Assembly: GCA_022605955.1 (NCBI GenBank)
Contig: JAKCOZ010000002.1
Location: forward strand, 73,078,783 to 73,142,782
Reading direction: 5' to 3'
DNA: 64,000 nucleotides
Origin: Rallus limicola
Lineage: Eukaryota > Chordata > Aves > Gruiformes > Rallidae
The translations under genes and the position numbers were made by a program. Of this stretch, positions 29,280-41,410 are shown piece after piece. The notes beneath the pieces are model-generated. The model was not told where the DNA came from. It did no database searches and was given only the letters and a program-made list of their open reading frames with translations. How positions within the stretch are numbered: position 1 is the first letter of the stretch; each line of letters starts with the position of its first letter.

Positions 29280-29750
29280 TTTTTCTTGACACGGGGTCAA
29301 GCACACAACTGAAACCAGCACTGCAGATGGGCAGCACTGAAGAGGTGGAACATGTCATTCTAAGTGGGTCATCGCTCTGCTTCTGTCGCTGTGATTTGGT
29401 AGATAAACCCCGAGCATGCAGGGACCCAACTCCTGCTTCCCCGGGTGAACGCTCCAAACTGTAACGTGAAACACGCACAGACACTGGCTCAGGACCCGCT
29501 CGAGGCTTTCCTTACACTGCCACTGATTCATCTGTTATAGATAGAGGGGTTTTCACAGCTAACTGGAAGTATTTGAACAGGTGAGAATCAGCCCCTCTCT
29601 CCCTAAACCATAAAAGAGAACGCAGTGCTCTGAGGTAGCGTGCCCGAGGTAGCAACGCCTGAGGTAGATGAGGGCGATACTTATATGCCACTGAAGAGCA
29701 CTGGGAGCTATTTATAGACCCACCACTTCTCCTGCAGCCAACTCCGAGGT
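29280..29750. promoter_or_regulatory. CpG-enriched patch ending in a MEF2/TATA-type site
   Basis: About 16 CpGs lie in about 470 bp, with CTATTTATAG at 29708-29717. Read on the + strand this is a perfect MEF2 consensus. On the - strand it is TATAAATAG, a canonical TATA box that would fire towards the CpG-rich side. This could therefore be a muscle enhancer shared by SORBS2 and PDLIM3, or the promoter of an unannotated minus-strand RNA. The antisense ORFs here (29254-29484 and 29512-29799) have no recognised similarity. Confidence 0.4.
29708..29717. promoter_or_regulatory. MEF2 consensus CTATTTATAG (TATA box on the - strand)
   Basis: This is a perfect match to CTA(A/T)4TAG. Two such perfect sites were noticed in the window, and chance would give a similar number. 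Its position at the edge of a CpG-rich patch is the main reason for listing it. Confidence 0.4.
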
Positions 29751-32700
29751 ACAAAGCTGCACTGCACACAATCTGAAACAGAAGGTATGAAAGCCACATG
29801 CCACCAAAACCACATCATGGACACACAAACCCCTCCTCTGCTAGCCACCAACCCATACCTATGTTCTGAAGTGAGCAGACCGCTACAGAGAGGTGAAAAG
29901 TTGTTGTATCTACCATCTAAGAGAGTGGCCAGAGGAAGAAATTGGCCCAAACTTATGTCAGCAACAGATAAGAATTTCTGATCATCACAGTCTAAATTAC
30001 AGAACTGCTGAGTTTAGCTGCTACAGAACACTGACTCCAGCAGCACACATCACTGATAAATAATAGCATCCTGAAACTACTGCTTACTATCCAAACCCTC
30101 TTCAAGTTTTGCAACACCATTTCCTTTGTTTGTCTATTGCATTGCATGGCCACAAACAGTGCAGGCTTTGAGACAGGAATGGGCCTTCTGCAGCTTATTT
30201 GTAGAGCACTCATCATAAGAGGACCTCGGTCCTTTAAGGCCTTAACCACTGTTTTGATTGGAGGGGGAAATCACTAGATTAAAATAAATTGTGCCACTTA
30301 CACACATATATCACCCACAGACACAGCCTGTACCTTAGATACAGGAACAGAGTTTTCAGGAACACGGGTTAAGCTAGACCTTCCACTCCTGCTCCAGAAA
30401 AAAAACAAACACAAAAAAAAAAAACCTAACCCACAACAGAGAGGCAAGGCAATTACTGCTGGATTGAGCAGCCCATTTGGGACATCAGACCAGGGAACAT
30501 TGTTTCAGGCCTTGGAAACAGGATGCTTAGCCTGTTTCATGGAGCCAGCCTTGCCAACCTGCTTCCTTCACCACATGCTGCACTTGCACCAATGCTACGT
30601 CTCCAGGAACCTTTTGAAAGGCAACTGTTAAGTCAGACCAGGCTAGATAGAGAAATAGTGAGATCAATGGGGGAAGATGGCAAGCCCATTGGAAGCCAAG
30701 CCGTTCTTGAAATTCTGCAGGCTCTATAGGCCTCTTCTGCCTGCCCTGAAGGGTGGTCTGTCCTACTTTTCCCTCCTGTCCTACTACTCCTCCTCCACCT
30801 GTCAGTCCCAGAGGCAGGAGGACTCCTGAAGAAATGGCAGCCTGCAGGAAACATTTTACAACTCAAAAATACCCCAATTCCCTTTTAACTTACTCAAGGT
30901 CTTGCACTCTGGCTCTTGCCTTACATTATCCAGGTGTCTACCAAAAGCATTACCTGTAGCATCCTGGCCATCAATACTGAAAATCCAGAACTTTAAGAGA
31001 CAGAAGAGGTCTCCTGCATCAGGCCACAGAATGCTGGCTGACAGCACTCAACCAGTGTTCGTTAGAAGGTCCTGACTAAACATCCTGACCTTCCCTCACC
31101 TGAGGAGACTTTGGCAAGTTACTTTTAAGCTCTGGGAAGTGCAAAACTGAAGTCACTAAAGCACAATGGACAGGCAAAAGAAAAACTGAACCTTCAGGGA
31201 GACTTCCTTTGCATTTCTGAATTTTTTTTTTTTTTTGTTTCATTACTTTTTTACTTTTTACACGATGGTAAGGATTGTAAGCAAGACAGTTTCCAGAGAG
31301 ATTTTTGTTAGGAGAGGTTTACTCACATTTCAAAGCACTATCTCTATCTACCATGACTTACCTGCCTTCACACTGCAGAGAGAGGATTATAACTTGAAAA
31401 GCCATGGAGGGATTACATGCAAATTCTGGACTGGGTTGCTACAGCATTAGAAAACTTCCAGAGCAAAAGTTTCCAGCTATGGTATGAATTATATTAACTC
31501 CCTGCGTGCTGGAGTACAGCCATAGTGGATGTACAAACACCAGCTTTAAGACTCTGTATATGCATATCTGACAGTCTTCTCATTGACCATTTCAGACCCA
31601 GTAACTACATGCCAATAGAACCAAGAAGTTTGTCCTAGTTAAGTTTCTGCTGGCTTTGTCCCTGCTGTGGTTGCATCCTCTCATGACACAGCCAGCTTTC
31701 TCAAACCAGCGTGCTTCCTCCTACATTCACAGAACAAAAAGTAAGCAAAAAAAGTCCAATCAGGGCAAGCAAAATGCATAATTGTTTACTTCCATTCACT
31801 TTGGGGGTTTTTTGGCTGTTCAGAAGCCAATTCATGGTGCAGACAAGCTGACAGCATGCTTTGAAATACTTCAAATATAAGCTAAATTTAAGCATTACGC
31901 CCAAGTAACTCCAGCGTGCGTCAGGAGCCTCGGATCCAGCTTTGTGGCTAGCTGCATTCTGAAGCTGCTGATCCCTGGCTCAGGGCCCACCTTATGCTTA
32001 AAACAGAATAACCATATTTGTCTTTCAGCTGTTGCAGTTTGTCACGACCCCATAAACATGGCTAACTGTTCCATAGCAACTGCTGGTAGAAATGCCAAAC
32101 CCAAGCCACAAGGTGAAAGAAAAACGGATGTGGAATACAGGACATAAAGCAATATTTGTATATGAAAAGAAATTCTGATGCCTGTTTCTTGGAGAGCAGC
32201 ACTCAGAGGGGTTGGCTCTCAGACTACAAATGACCGCGGCCTTGCATGTGATCCCGTCATTTGTTAGTATGTGAAGGCTTATCTCTTGGGAGACCACAAA
32301 ATAGATCAAGGTATTGATCGGAAAGCTTGCCACAGGCTTTGGAGAACCCCTGGACTGCCCTGAACTTAAAAAAAAATAAATTGTGTATTCTTTCAGGCTT
32401 AAGGCAGAATAACCTGGGGGAGAGGGGGGCATGGGGCAACTTATTTCTCGTCTTCCCAGATAGAGGGAAGAAGCCACCACAGACCATACTCAAGTCCTTA
32501 AAGTCTCCTATTGCCATTGTGCCACCAAAACCTGCAACAAGCCCAAGGGAAGCACCAGGCACGCACTGTAACTGGTACTCACACTGCTGGAGTACCACTG
32601 TATAGAAGCACTCTGTTCTGCCAAGCCTGCAGAGCCCTGTCAAAGAGCACTGTTTTACAGATGAGAATAAAGACATGGACTAGAAAGAACTGCTTAGAAT

Positions 32701-35186
32701 GAAAACTGGGAGAAACTTCAGAGAAAAAGTCCCAGACAGGACAGGGAGATTGGCCTCCTACCTCACTTCTGTTTTCCATAAAGGTGCTTTGTAGATGACA
32801 GTAGCAATCCCAGACTATATTATCTGTTATTTACAATGGAAGGCATTTTCAGTAAGTCTAAAGTAGGATAATAATTTTAAACTTATAGACAGGGGAAAAA
32901 AAAAAACCCAAAACTTTAAAGATGATCTAGAGGAAGGCTAAAGATTAGAGCAGCTATAAAGTACAAATCACAGTGATATAAGCTTAAGCTGAGCTCACTC
33001 TTCCTTACCAAGGAATCATTGTTCTTTCCTTGACACTTCATATCTTTTTCCAGGTATAAGCTTTCACTGACAAAAATAAACTGGAAGGGATAAAACATAC
33101 ACACACACAAACATCTCCATGGGGAGAGACATACTTACCACTACACACTGTCTTGAGCTGACAGTTTTACCACTCTAAGGACAAGGTTTCTCTTATCATC
33201 TAGTAATGACTAGAAGAAATGCTAAATATCTTTAAAAAGCTACTACCTCCTGCCTGAGAGGTTTCTCTCAAAATATACTGATATGTTCTTTAAGTCTTGA
33301 ACTTTTCAAAATTCTTTGAAATTTTAGTCATATCAAGAGCTACTGAATAAAATCAGCTCCTTCTCCAGCAGCAGCAGAGTTAATCTCCACTGTAATTTAC
33401 CTTTTATCTTGATTAGTTGAGGAGTAGAAGGCAGCTAAATCTGCAAGTATTGTAGCCATTCCATGTTACAAGGGAAATACATTTACAATTACAGCATAAA
33501 TTCCTGTAAACTAACATAGCAGGGACATAGCATGGAATTCTGTGCCAGTGTTAATCTCTGAATAGTGTGGATACAGTAATTCACATCCCATGGCTGAGAC
33601 TGGGACAGCAATGACAAAACACACGTTCAAAAAGAAAGGACAGCAAAGTCTAAGATCCACACAGCAGAACCTGACTGGGTCACATCTAAAACAGAGTCAG
33701 CCAACAGCTTCTAACATACCCCACCAAGAAAAGCTGATGTTACCTCCATTGCTTCCACTGCCTCTTTTCCTGATCCTCATCTATGTCCTGTCAGATAGCC
33801 TTCTCTCCTTCCTGCACTGCCAATACTTGACTTGTATCATGTAACCCAGCACAAGAGATGTCTTGTTAGCTACCACTAGCAGACTGAAAGCACTTGTACA
33901 TTTATTTTGGCCTACACAGACACCCCTCCTGTTCATGCTCTACAACCTCTGCTTTCCCAAGATGTCTGGGGTTGAGAAACTACCCCAACTACTGAAAAGC
34001 ATCTCAGACAAACAGTAATAAAGTCCATTTCTTCCAGGGCCCACAGGCAAAGCAGCAACATCTGCTTGTTAAGGGCAATAATCTGCCAGAATCATGCCTG
34101 TTTATAGCCACTACTAGAGAAAAGCTCATGTGCAAGGAGTCACCACCATCCATTGAGAAGAATCTAGAGGGAACGTTCGCATTTTAGCCCGATGGGATGG
34201 AAAGATCAGGAGATGAGTCTCTTGATCTCTTCTCCATCTCTTTAATAAATACAAGCTTTTCTCCAAAAAAGACAAGGAGGTTAAAGTTTCCATGTAGCAA
34301 GAAAAAGATTAGGTGATAGCTAAAAATCTAATCACAGATTAAATCAAGAAATAGGATTGATTACTGTAGAAATACAGACTTTGCTTTTATTAGAGGCAAT
34401 GCTGGGTGTCTGAAGTGTCATGTTATGGTTATTGTAGATACATGTCATTACACACCAAATGGACTAGTTCAACCATTTCCTGAATCCTGCTCTATATAAT
34501 ACCTATCATGGCTTCATAAATCTAACAATTCCTATGCATTATTTGTCCAGGTAATGTTGAATTGCAGGCACATCAGAGAGTTGTTTAACAGCTACCTTAC
34601 ACTGTTTAAAACATTATGTGTCAGCATGTTACTTTATGAAGCATACTGGGCTTAGCAAGGCCCCGTGCCAGCAGATAACTTCCTTCCAACTTTACTCTTT
34701 TGGAATGAGCTTATTCAGTTTTCAGTGCCAAAATGGGCTTTAACTTTAAACCAAATAAGGCATCAGCTTACCAGATTCGAGTGTGACATTTGACTGCAGC
34801 TATTAAAGGGAGCAAAACCACTGGCGAATGAATGAACTGAAGAGAAAAACAAATCCTTCCTCACAATCAGCTTTAAGAGCCTCCATCAGAACTTCTGCAG
34901 GCTGTCAGAAGGGCAAACTCTTTTCCATACCTAACAGAAAAATACTTCCTCTCAGAAAACTTTCAACTCTCATAAAAGTAATTAAGCATGACATTTGAGG
35001 AGTGTAGAAATTAAGCGCGAAATCTGAGAAGTGCTCTGCAACTTACTTTTTTGGCTAAGAACTGTAATTAAAATATGAGCTGACATTACCTCGGGCTCAC
35101 AAAGAGACCAACAAAGAATAACAAATTACTACCTTAGTCACAACAGTACCTGTCCTGTGTAAAAAAAGGCTGTAGAAATACTACGC
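29751..35186. other. Intergenic, mostly featureless
   Basis: No coding gene is recognised. There are A-rich and C/A-rich runs near 30399-30435 and a poly-T run at about 31221-31237. A CCAAATAAGG (perfect CArG box) is at 34751-34760. The antisense ORF of 151 codons at 32025-32480 has no similarity I recognise. Confidence 0.5.
34751..34760. promoter_or_regulatory. CArG box (SRF-type) CCAAATAAGG
   Basis: This is a perfect CC(A/T)6GG about 6.5 kb upstream of the PDLIM3 start codon. SRF drives many smooth and striated muscle genes. Several perfect matches are expected by chance in 64 kb, so this is a candidate only. Confidence 0.3.
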
Positions 35187-35625
35187 CAGAATCACAAGGT
35201 TGGGAAAGACCTTTGAGATCATCAAGTCCAACCGTTCCCATCCTATGTTAAACCATATCCCTCAGTACCTGATCTACCCCTTTTTTTTAAACACATCCAG
35301 GGATGGTGACTCAACCCCCTCCCTGGGCAGCCTGTTCCAGACCCTCAAAACTCTTTCAGTAAAAATTTTTTTCCTAGCATTTAATCTGACCCTGCCCTGG
35401 CACAGCTTTGTGCCATTTCCCCTTGTCCTGTCTCCTGTCACCTGGCTGAAGAGACCATCACCCACCTCTCTACACCCTCCCTTCAGGTAGTTGTAGGCAG
35501 TGATAAGGTCTCCCCTCAGCCTCCTCTTCTCCAGGCTGAACACCCCCAGCTCCCTCAGCTGCTCCTCAGAGGATTTGCCCTCCAGTCCCTTCCCCAGCCT
35601 GGTTGCCCTTCTCTGGACTCACAAC
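35187..35625 (-). mobile_element. CR1 LINE 3' fragment, antisense, with RT carboxyl end
   Basis: The - strand reads [20 protein letters not shown], then [16 protein letters not shown] and [15 protein letters not shown], the highly characteristic carboxyl end of the CR1 reverse transcriptase. It is followed by the CR1 3' UTR, with GATGATCTCAAAGGTCTTTC on the - strand. It is 5'-truncated at about 440 bp. The open 89-codon frame is better preserved than in the copy at 25.7 kb, suggesting a younger insertion. Confidence 0.95.
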
Positions 35626-38338
35626 ACTGCAGGTAACCACTGCACTCATCAGACTCTGAGCAACACAGATGGACAGTCAATGCATGTGTCTGTCAGTCTG
35701 CAAGCAAAGTTACAGATGTGAGTGTTCAAAATGATGGTGGGCAGTGTTGCAATGCTTTAGTGTGACCTAAGCATCTCATTCCATCCAAAAGACTCTTGAA
35801 ATTTTTTGAAAAAACCATCAGCCACTATTTTATATATGCCCTCAACTCCTCCTTTATGTGTTTTGAAAATTTAAACAAGAAAAAACAGCGCACAGATTTC
35901 AGGTAAGATAAAAACTCAAAACAAAACAAGCACATCTGTAATTAGGGAAACACGTTTCTTTTAAATATAAGTTTCCAATTTCTACTTTCAATTTGCTTAG
36001 AAGCTTATGAAGCAGTTCTGAAATGTACCACTTTTGGAAAAAAAAGATTCCTTTTCACTTATTTGATTGTTGATTTAGATCAGGTGCTTAACTTCAGCTT
36101 AGCCTTAAAAAGATAAAGGCATCTATTCCCCACTTGCTAAGTTGGAAGCTTCTTGGAGAAGGGGAGTAGGCTTAAGTCTTCAGAAGTAGTTTCAGAACAA
36201 ATTTATAACCCTTCAAAGATTAATGAGAAGGAAAAAAAGAAACCTCAACAACAAGACAGGACATTCCTGGCTTCCTGAGCCTGCAGACAGAAAGTTGAAG
36301 AAGTTGCTTATCAGCTGCAATTCACCACTCAGAACTTAAAACAGTAGTGAAACCTATCAGAGCTCAAATGGTATCAAGTGATACCAGAAAGTTTAAAACG
36401 AGAGGAGAGCTGAGCAAAATCACTGTTTCAAAACAGCAGAGATGCTGGGGCAGGTGAGGAAGAGCTGTAGGAATGTCCTTCCCCACTTCAGATGTATTTC
36501 CAGCCTAGAAATGTCTAACACCTGGGAGAGGAGTACCGTACCAGAGCCTCACTCTTCTCTTTGCCAGGTGCATGAAAAGAATACCAGAGCTGCTTCTCAT
36601 ACCAGCTGTGAAAAGCAAAGAGGATTTTCTTCACCAGAAAAAACTAAGGGTACTTCCACTAACCAAAAGCTGATATGAAAAGTTCACCAGTTCCCAATTT
36701 ATTAACCATTCCTGCTCCCTGACTGTGCAATTAGGAAAAGCTTTAAACTCTACATAAAAAGTCATAGCTAATTGCTTTGGGAAACTCTTTTAAAATAAGC
36801 AGCATTTATTATAAGAAGATTTCCCATATACCCATGTGTTTTGAAATAGAAACAGGCTGTGCAGTAGGGAATACTCTGGCCTTTCACCTCTGGAGAGCCA
36901 GTTTAAGTACACGCTGTCCTACATGTGCAAGTAATTTTCAAGCTCCCTTTAGGATCCTAGGATGTTACTTTCTGAACTTCACAGGCAGTGCTAGCCCAGT
37001 ATGGCTTATCTTGCCAGAGACTAAGCTCTGAAATAGGACAGGAGGTTTATGATTTGAAGTACACACTCTTCAGAGGATTTTTTGCTTCTGCCTCTAGCAG
37101 GGCTTATTCTAGTTCTGCAACAGGGCACTCCATGGCTTTATAGGAGCATGAATTGGTTTTAAACATTTGCTACTTTTAACTTATTTTGCAACTCACAAAT
37201 TCCCAATTTTCCCAAATTGTCAGGAAAATAACATTTCCTTCCATCAAAGCAGGGACATAGTGCGAGAGAAAAAAAGAAACTTACATCCATAAATATTCTG
37301 ATTTAAGAAGTGTGCCTTTCCATGGGGAAATGATGCCATGCTGGGAGCACTGGAGTTTGGCTGTCCAAAGCAAGAGAGGTGGCATGGTGTGCATCACCCT
37401 ACCACTCTGCTTTCTAATTTGTGCCCCCACCCTCCAAATCTCAAAAAAACAGAGTGAAACGAAGAAATTGAGCACAGCTTCCTCCCTCCCTGAGATCAAC
37501 ATTAAAAATAATAATAATAAAACAATGGTTGTACTCTTTTGGGTTACCTGGGGCAGGAAGGTAATGGTTGGCACAAACAGCAAATGAAATACTGCTCTAG
37601 AGAGCAAGAGCCAGCTTCAAGCATTCTGGGTGGTCACACTACAAACCTAGATTATATTAGAATTCCAAGGAGACTAATTTACCCCTGAATTCATAGCACA
37701 GCCATTAAATCCAGAGGATATATATTATTTACAGGTAAGAAAAGTTGTCACCAATGTTCTTATAGTGCAACATAACCAAGGAAATCTACTGAAAGTAATT
37801 GTTTTCTTATATGGAAGCTTCAATGGCACAAGAAAAAATAAAGAACTTATGTTCTTTACAGAAATACATTTACATAGCTAGGAGTATGAAAACAAAAATG
37901 AGGAGCAGAGAAAACTATAGTTAGGTACATAGTTTGAAATCTGTTCTATCATTATCTTAGAAGACTCCCCTTACTCTGTTCCATATTTTTATTCAATAAA
38001 ATTAATCTTTACTTTCAAGATTTGCTTATTTAGAAGCACCTCTGTATGTCTAGCCTGTCCCAGCACAGTAGTCTTACACATAAGATGCCTTCAAACTAGG
38101 GAGAAGAAAAGAAAATAGCCTTTTCTTCACTGAGGGGAATATAATTTTATTAAGTGGATAAAAGGCTCTAGACCCAACTCAGCTCAGCTGGTCATTTTGG
38201 TCTAGTATGGAAAAGCAGAAGGGGTTAGGGAGATAAAACAAAAAGATGCACATGTACTCAGTAAACAGGTGGGAGATTATCTTAGAAGTAGTCACTGAAA
38301 AACAGGAAACTACTTCATGTCACAAATACCAATTCAGG

Positions 38339-38392
38339 TTTTCTGGGTTTTGGGGTTGGGTTTGGTTTTTTGGGGTGGTTTTTTTTTTGACA
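38339..38392 (+). repeat. G/T-rich low-complexity block (quadruplex-prone)
   Basis: It is made almost only of G and T on the + strand, with repeated GGGTTTTGGGGTTGGG-type runs resembling telomeric repeats but irregular. An open frame across it (38246-38608) is considered chance. Confidence 0.7.
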
Positions 38393-39979
38393 ATTACCCA
38401 AGTGGGAGGAAATAAAGAGAGGGACATAAAGCTCAACCTGTGGTACATCAATAAAGCAGGATGCAGCAAGAGCTCTTTGGAACAGCAGCACCTTGGAGAG
38501 CAAGTCACCCTTCAACAAGCCAGACAGAAAAATCTTTGGTGCAGAGCTCAGTTACATATAAGCACACAACCTCCACTGGAATTCAGAGCAATCACAGGCC
38601 AGAAATAGGTTAGGCATGCCCTCCCCCTACATATAGCAAACAAGGTAGAAGGCACCTATGAGCAGATCTCATTCGAGACGTGAACAAACTTTACAGACAG
38701 TGAAGCAATTTTTACCAACTTGCTAATGGGAATTTGGAAGAAACCTCCCAAGTGAACAAGTGCTGTTATAAATAACTAAGGTTTTGACACTGGAAACTCA
38801 GAGTCTGATCATGGGTTTGACCTAATACAGAAATTCGTCCATTTCTGAATCCTCTCCTGTTGAATAAGACTGAAGGATTCGCTATTTGAGATTGCCACTA
38901 CTCAAAGAAAAAGACAATGCAAACTGCACATGAAGGGACTCTTTAAATAAATACAACTATGCCACACATCCCCAGGTACAAATCAAAAGAAACTGCAGCA
39001 TTTGGTAAGAAAAATGGCACCAAACATGAGGCTGTGTTCACTTTAACAGGTATAAGGAAGGAAAAGTAGGAAACTGGAGATCTAGTTAGTAATAAATTCT
39101 GACCCTGAACACACAGTGGAATCTGGCAGGATGTAGCTGCATAAACAGTATCAAAATGTTGAAAGCATATATTCAATCACCCACAAAACATGTCAGAACA
39201 TATCAGAATACATACACAACTCAAGTAATCACAGGGTTGGGTTTTCTTTCTCAACTTCAACACAAGGAAAATACTGGAGCTACCAAGACTGATAAACCTC
39301 TCACCTAAACACCTGTGTTATCCTACTTCTTTAGAAGGGACTATTTTCCTTTACATCCCTAATGGGAGCTGTGTCAACAAGCTCATGGCAACTGTCAAAC
39401 TGCAAGCTCTTTGTGAAACAGTATGTTTTCTGAGAGTAGTAACTCTTTCAAAGTATCCTCTTTATTTAATTCCAGTCAGGGTGTGAAATATACCCTGATG
39501 ATAGAGAATGTCTTTGAAACATTCCAGACAAAAACACAAATACAAAAACCCATGATGAACACTACTGTATCTACTGAGAAGCCACAAATAAAGGACAAGC
39601 ACAAAAAAAAAAAAAAAAAGGCACTCTTTAGCATGATGAAGTTTAGCCTCAAAAAACCCTAAAATCCACAAAAAAACCCACGACACCAAGCATCACAACC
39701 CAAAACAAAAACCCCAACCAAAGATCATAAAAACTCTGGGGTATCTTACTCAGAAGGACTTTAACTATACTGACATTAGAAGCAGATGCAGATAAAGATA
39801 TTCAGTAAGTCAGAGTAAGAAGTGGAAGCCCATGTTATTTCTAAATCTACAGATATACATATTACCCATACCAGGAATTCTCTCCCCATCCCTCTGGGGG
39901 AGAGTGAGTGAACGGCTGTGTGGGGCTTAGTTGGCAGCTGGGGTTAAACCATGACAGTGGATAAATCCCCTGCCATAAG

Positions 39980-40160
39980 GAACAACAACAACAAAAAAAC
40001 CCACCCCAACCCACCTTAACAAAACACAAACACCACCACCACAAAAATAAAACCCTAATAAAAAAAACACATGAAAAACCCACCCCAAAAATCAAAATGA
40101 AAGCACATGAAACACCAGCAAAACCACAAAACAACAAACCACAAAAACACCAAACACAAA
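39980..40160 (+). repeat. A/C-rich low-complexity tract with almost no G or T
   Basis: About 180 bases are composed nearly only of A and C on this strand, with recurring CCACCCCAA, ACAAAAC and CACCAAAC words. A shorter block of the same kind lies at 39660-39720, just after a poly-A run. This is neither a simple microsatellite nor a known transposon to my eye. Confidence 0.7.
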
Positions 40161-41118
40161 CTCTTCTCAAAGGTAGAAAAACTCTGAGTTTTGGTACTAC
40201 ACCTAAATAAATAAAAACATAAATCTTTAGTCAGTCTTTATTCTTTCCAAGCTCTCACCAACTTGCTATTGACTCAGGGAGGATTAAAAAGCAGCCACGA
40301 TATTGCCTCATGAGAGCTGCAGATACTGTCCTAGAACAGGCCAAACTTTGGGTAGAGAGGCTTCAAGAACATTACCCATGCACATCTTAACTTTGCTAGT
40401 ACCACATATAAAGAGAAATGAGAGTGAACACATACATCATCGCTGAAAAATTCTCCCTATCTTCTTGAACAAGATATAAGGGATACAGGAGCCAGAATAA
40501 AGCTGATGCAAGAAAACCAAAAGGAGCACAAAGTATTTATCTGGTAATACCACCAACTAACAGAAGGCATCTGCAACTACCTGAAAGATATCTAAGATTT
40601 CTACAAAGAGAAAAAACATCAACTAGCACTGCTTTCTCTTCCTCAGTATGAGAAATATGCATGACATCAGTCCAGATTTTTCAAGCCATTAGAGTTGGTG
40701 CATGCCATGGTCTCAAGTGACTGTAGCCAAAAAACTCAGCTGAAGGGCTGGAAGGACATTTAAATGTGACAAACCCTTACATTACAAATAAGACAAGATG
40801 TAAGACAAGAGTCCAAGAGGTAGATTTCCTTATCAACTTCTGTTTACATGTAATAAACGGTGTACCAAGTCAGAGCAGTGCATTGCAGAGCTGAAACAAG
40901 CACCAGCAACGTAATCAGTGTGATATCAAACAAGCAGCAGGGCTGCTTTAAGAGAGCCAGAACCACACTGCATCCCGAGGCTTACTGATTGCGGGGCTGA
41001 GGGGGATGCCGAAGCAGCAGATAAAGCTGATGTCCTACTTGTAAACTTTCCAGCATTCAGGCTTTATTTGTCAGAGTTTGATACTCCCCTCTGTGGGTGG
41101 AGAAGCTGAGGGACTGGC

Positions 41119-41126
41119 TGACGTCA
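41119..41126. promoter_or_regulatory. PDLIM3: Full cAMP-response element TGACGTCA in the PDLIM3 promoter
   Basis: This is the perfect palindromic CRE, bound by CREB/ATF family proteins. It lies about 14 bp before a TATA-like GATAAAG (41140-41146) and 192 bp before the start codon. In CpG-depleted DNA such a full site is rarely found by chance. Confidence 0.7.
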
Positions 41127-41139
41127 CCCCAAGAGCCGG

Positions 41140-41146
41140 GATAAAG
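41140..41146 (+). promoter_or_regulatory. PDLIM3: TATA-like element, PDLIM3 core promoter
   Basis: GATAAAG is a variant TATA box. It is followed by an E-box CAGCTG at 41158-41163 of the type recognised by myogenic bHLH factors. Transcription would be expected to begin near 41165-41175. The surrounding 260 bp are mildly CpG-enriched. Confidence 0.5.
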
Positions 41147-41164
41147 TGCCGTGCCCACAGCTGG

Positions 41165-41317
41165 GGGATGAGTAAAACTTCCTGAGAGGTACACGGGGGT
41201 TAGCTGCCCTGCCTGGCAGGTGCTCTACTGACAGCACCCTTCCTCCTGCAGCTCGGCTCCTCACACAGACCTAAGGAGAGCAGAACTGTAACCAAGACAA
41301 AAAATTAACTGCCCACG
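41165..41317 (+). other. PDLIM3: PDLIM3 5' untranslated region (estimated)
   Basis: The start is inferred from the TATA-like element. A short upstream ORF (ATG at 41168, TGA at 41183-41185, five codons) would be included if transcription starts at or before 41168. The main start has an A at -3, a fair initiation context. Confidence 0.45.
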
Positions 41318-41410
41318 ATGCCACAAAATGTTATTCTCCAAGGACCAGCACCCTGGGGATTCAGGCTCTCAGGAGGAATAGATTTTAACCAACCCTTAAT
41401 TATAACCAGG
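41318..41410 (+). CDS. PDLIM3: PDLIM3 exon 1, start of the PDZ domain
   Basis: It encodes [20 protein letters not shown], then [15 protein letters not shown] is the peptide-binding loop of the ALP/Enigma PDZ family. The start codon is fixed by the family-wide MPQ/MxQ amino terminus. The donor is AGG|GTAGGT, phase 0. Confidence 0.98.

Larger units (their letters stand above)
35626..41117. other. Intergenic upstream region of PDLIM3
   Basis: No coding gene is recognised. It holds an (AAT)n run at about 37508-37521, a G/T-rich block at 38339-38392, poly-A at 39602-39619, A/C-rich blocks at 39660-39720 and 39980-40160, and otherwise AT-rich unique sequence leading to the PDLIM3 promoter. Confidence 0.55.

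Noticed and set aside
29631..29668. Three copies of GAGGTAG, resembling the start of let-7 microRNA
   Set aside because: Only the seven-base seed-like word matches. The rest of the mature let-7 sequence and the hairpin partner arm are absent.
32025..32676. Antisense ORFs of 139 and 151 codons in intergenic DNA
   Set aside because: There is no recognisable family, no splice or promoter context, and two overlapping frames are open at once, as expected from a low-stop stretch rather than a gene.
38339..38392. Telomere-like GGGTTTTGGGG runs
   Set aside because: They are irregular, and vertebrate telomeric repeats are TTAGGG. This is low-complexity DNA, not an interstitial telomere.
38246..38608. 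A 120-codon ORF crossing a G/T-rich block
   Set aside because: The Trp/Phe/Gly-rich core is a translation of low-complexity DNA. No similarity is recognised on either side.
39602..39619. A run of 17-18 A, possibly the tail of a processed pseudogene
   Set aside because: No gene-like sequence precedes it and no target-site duplication is visible.
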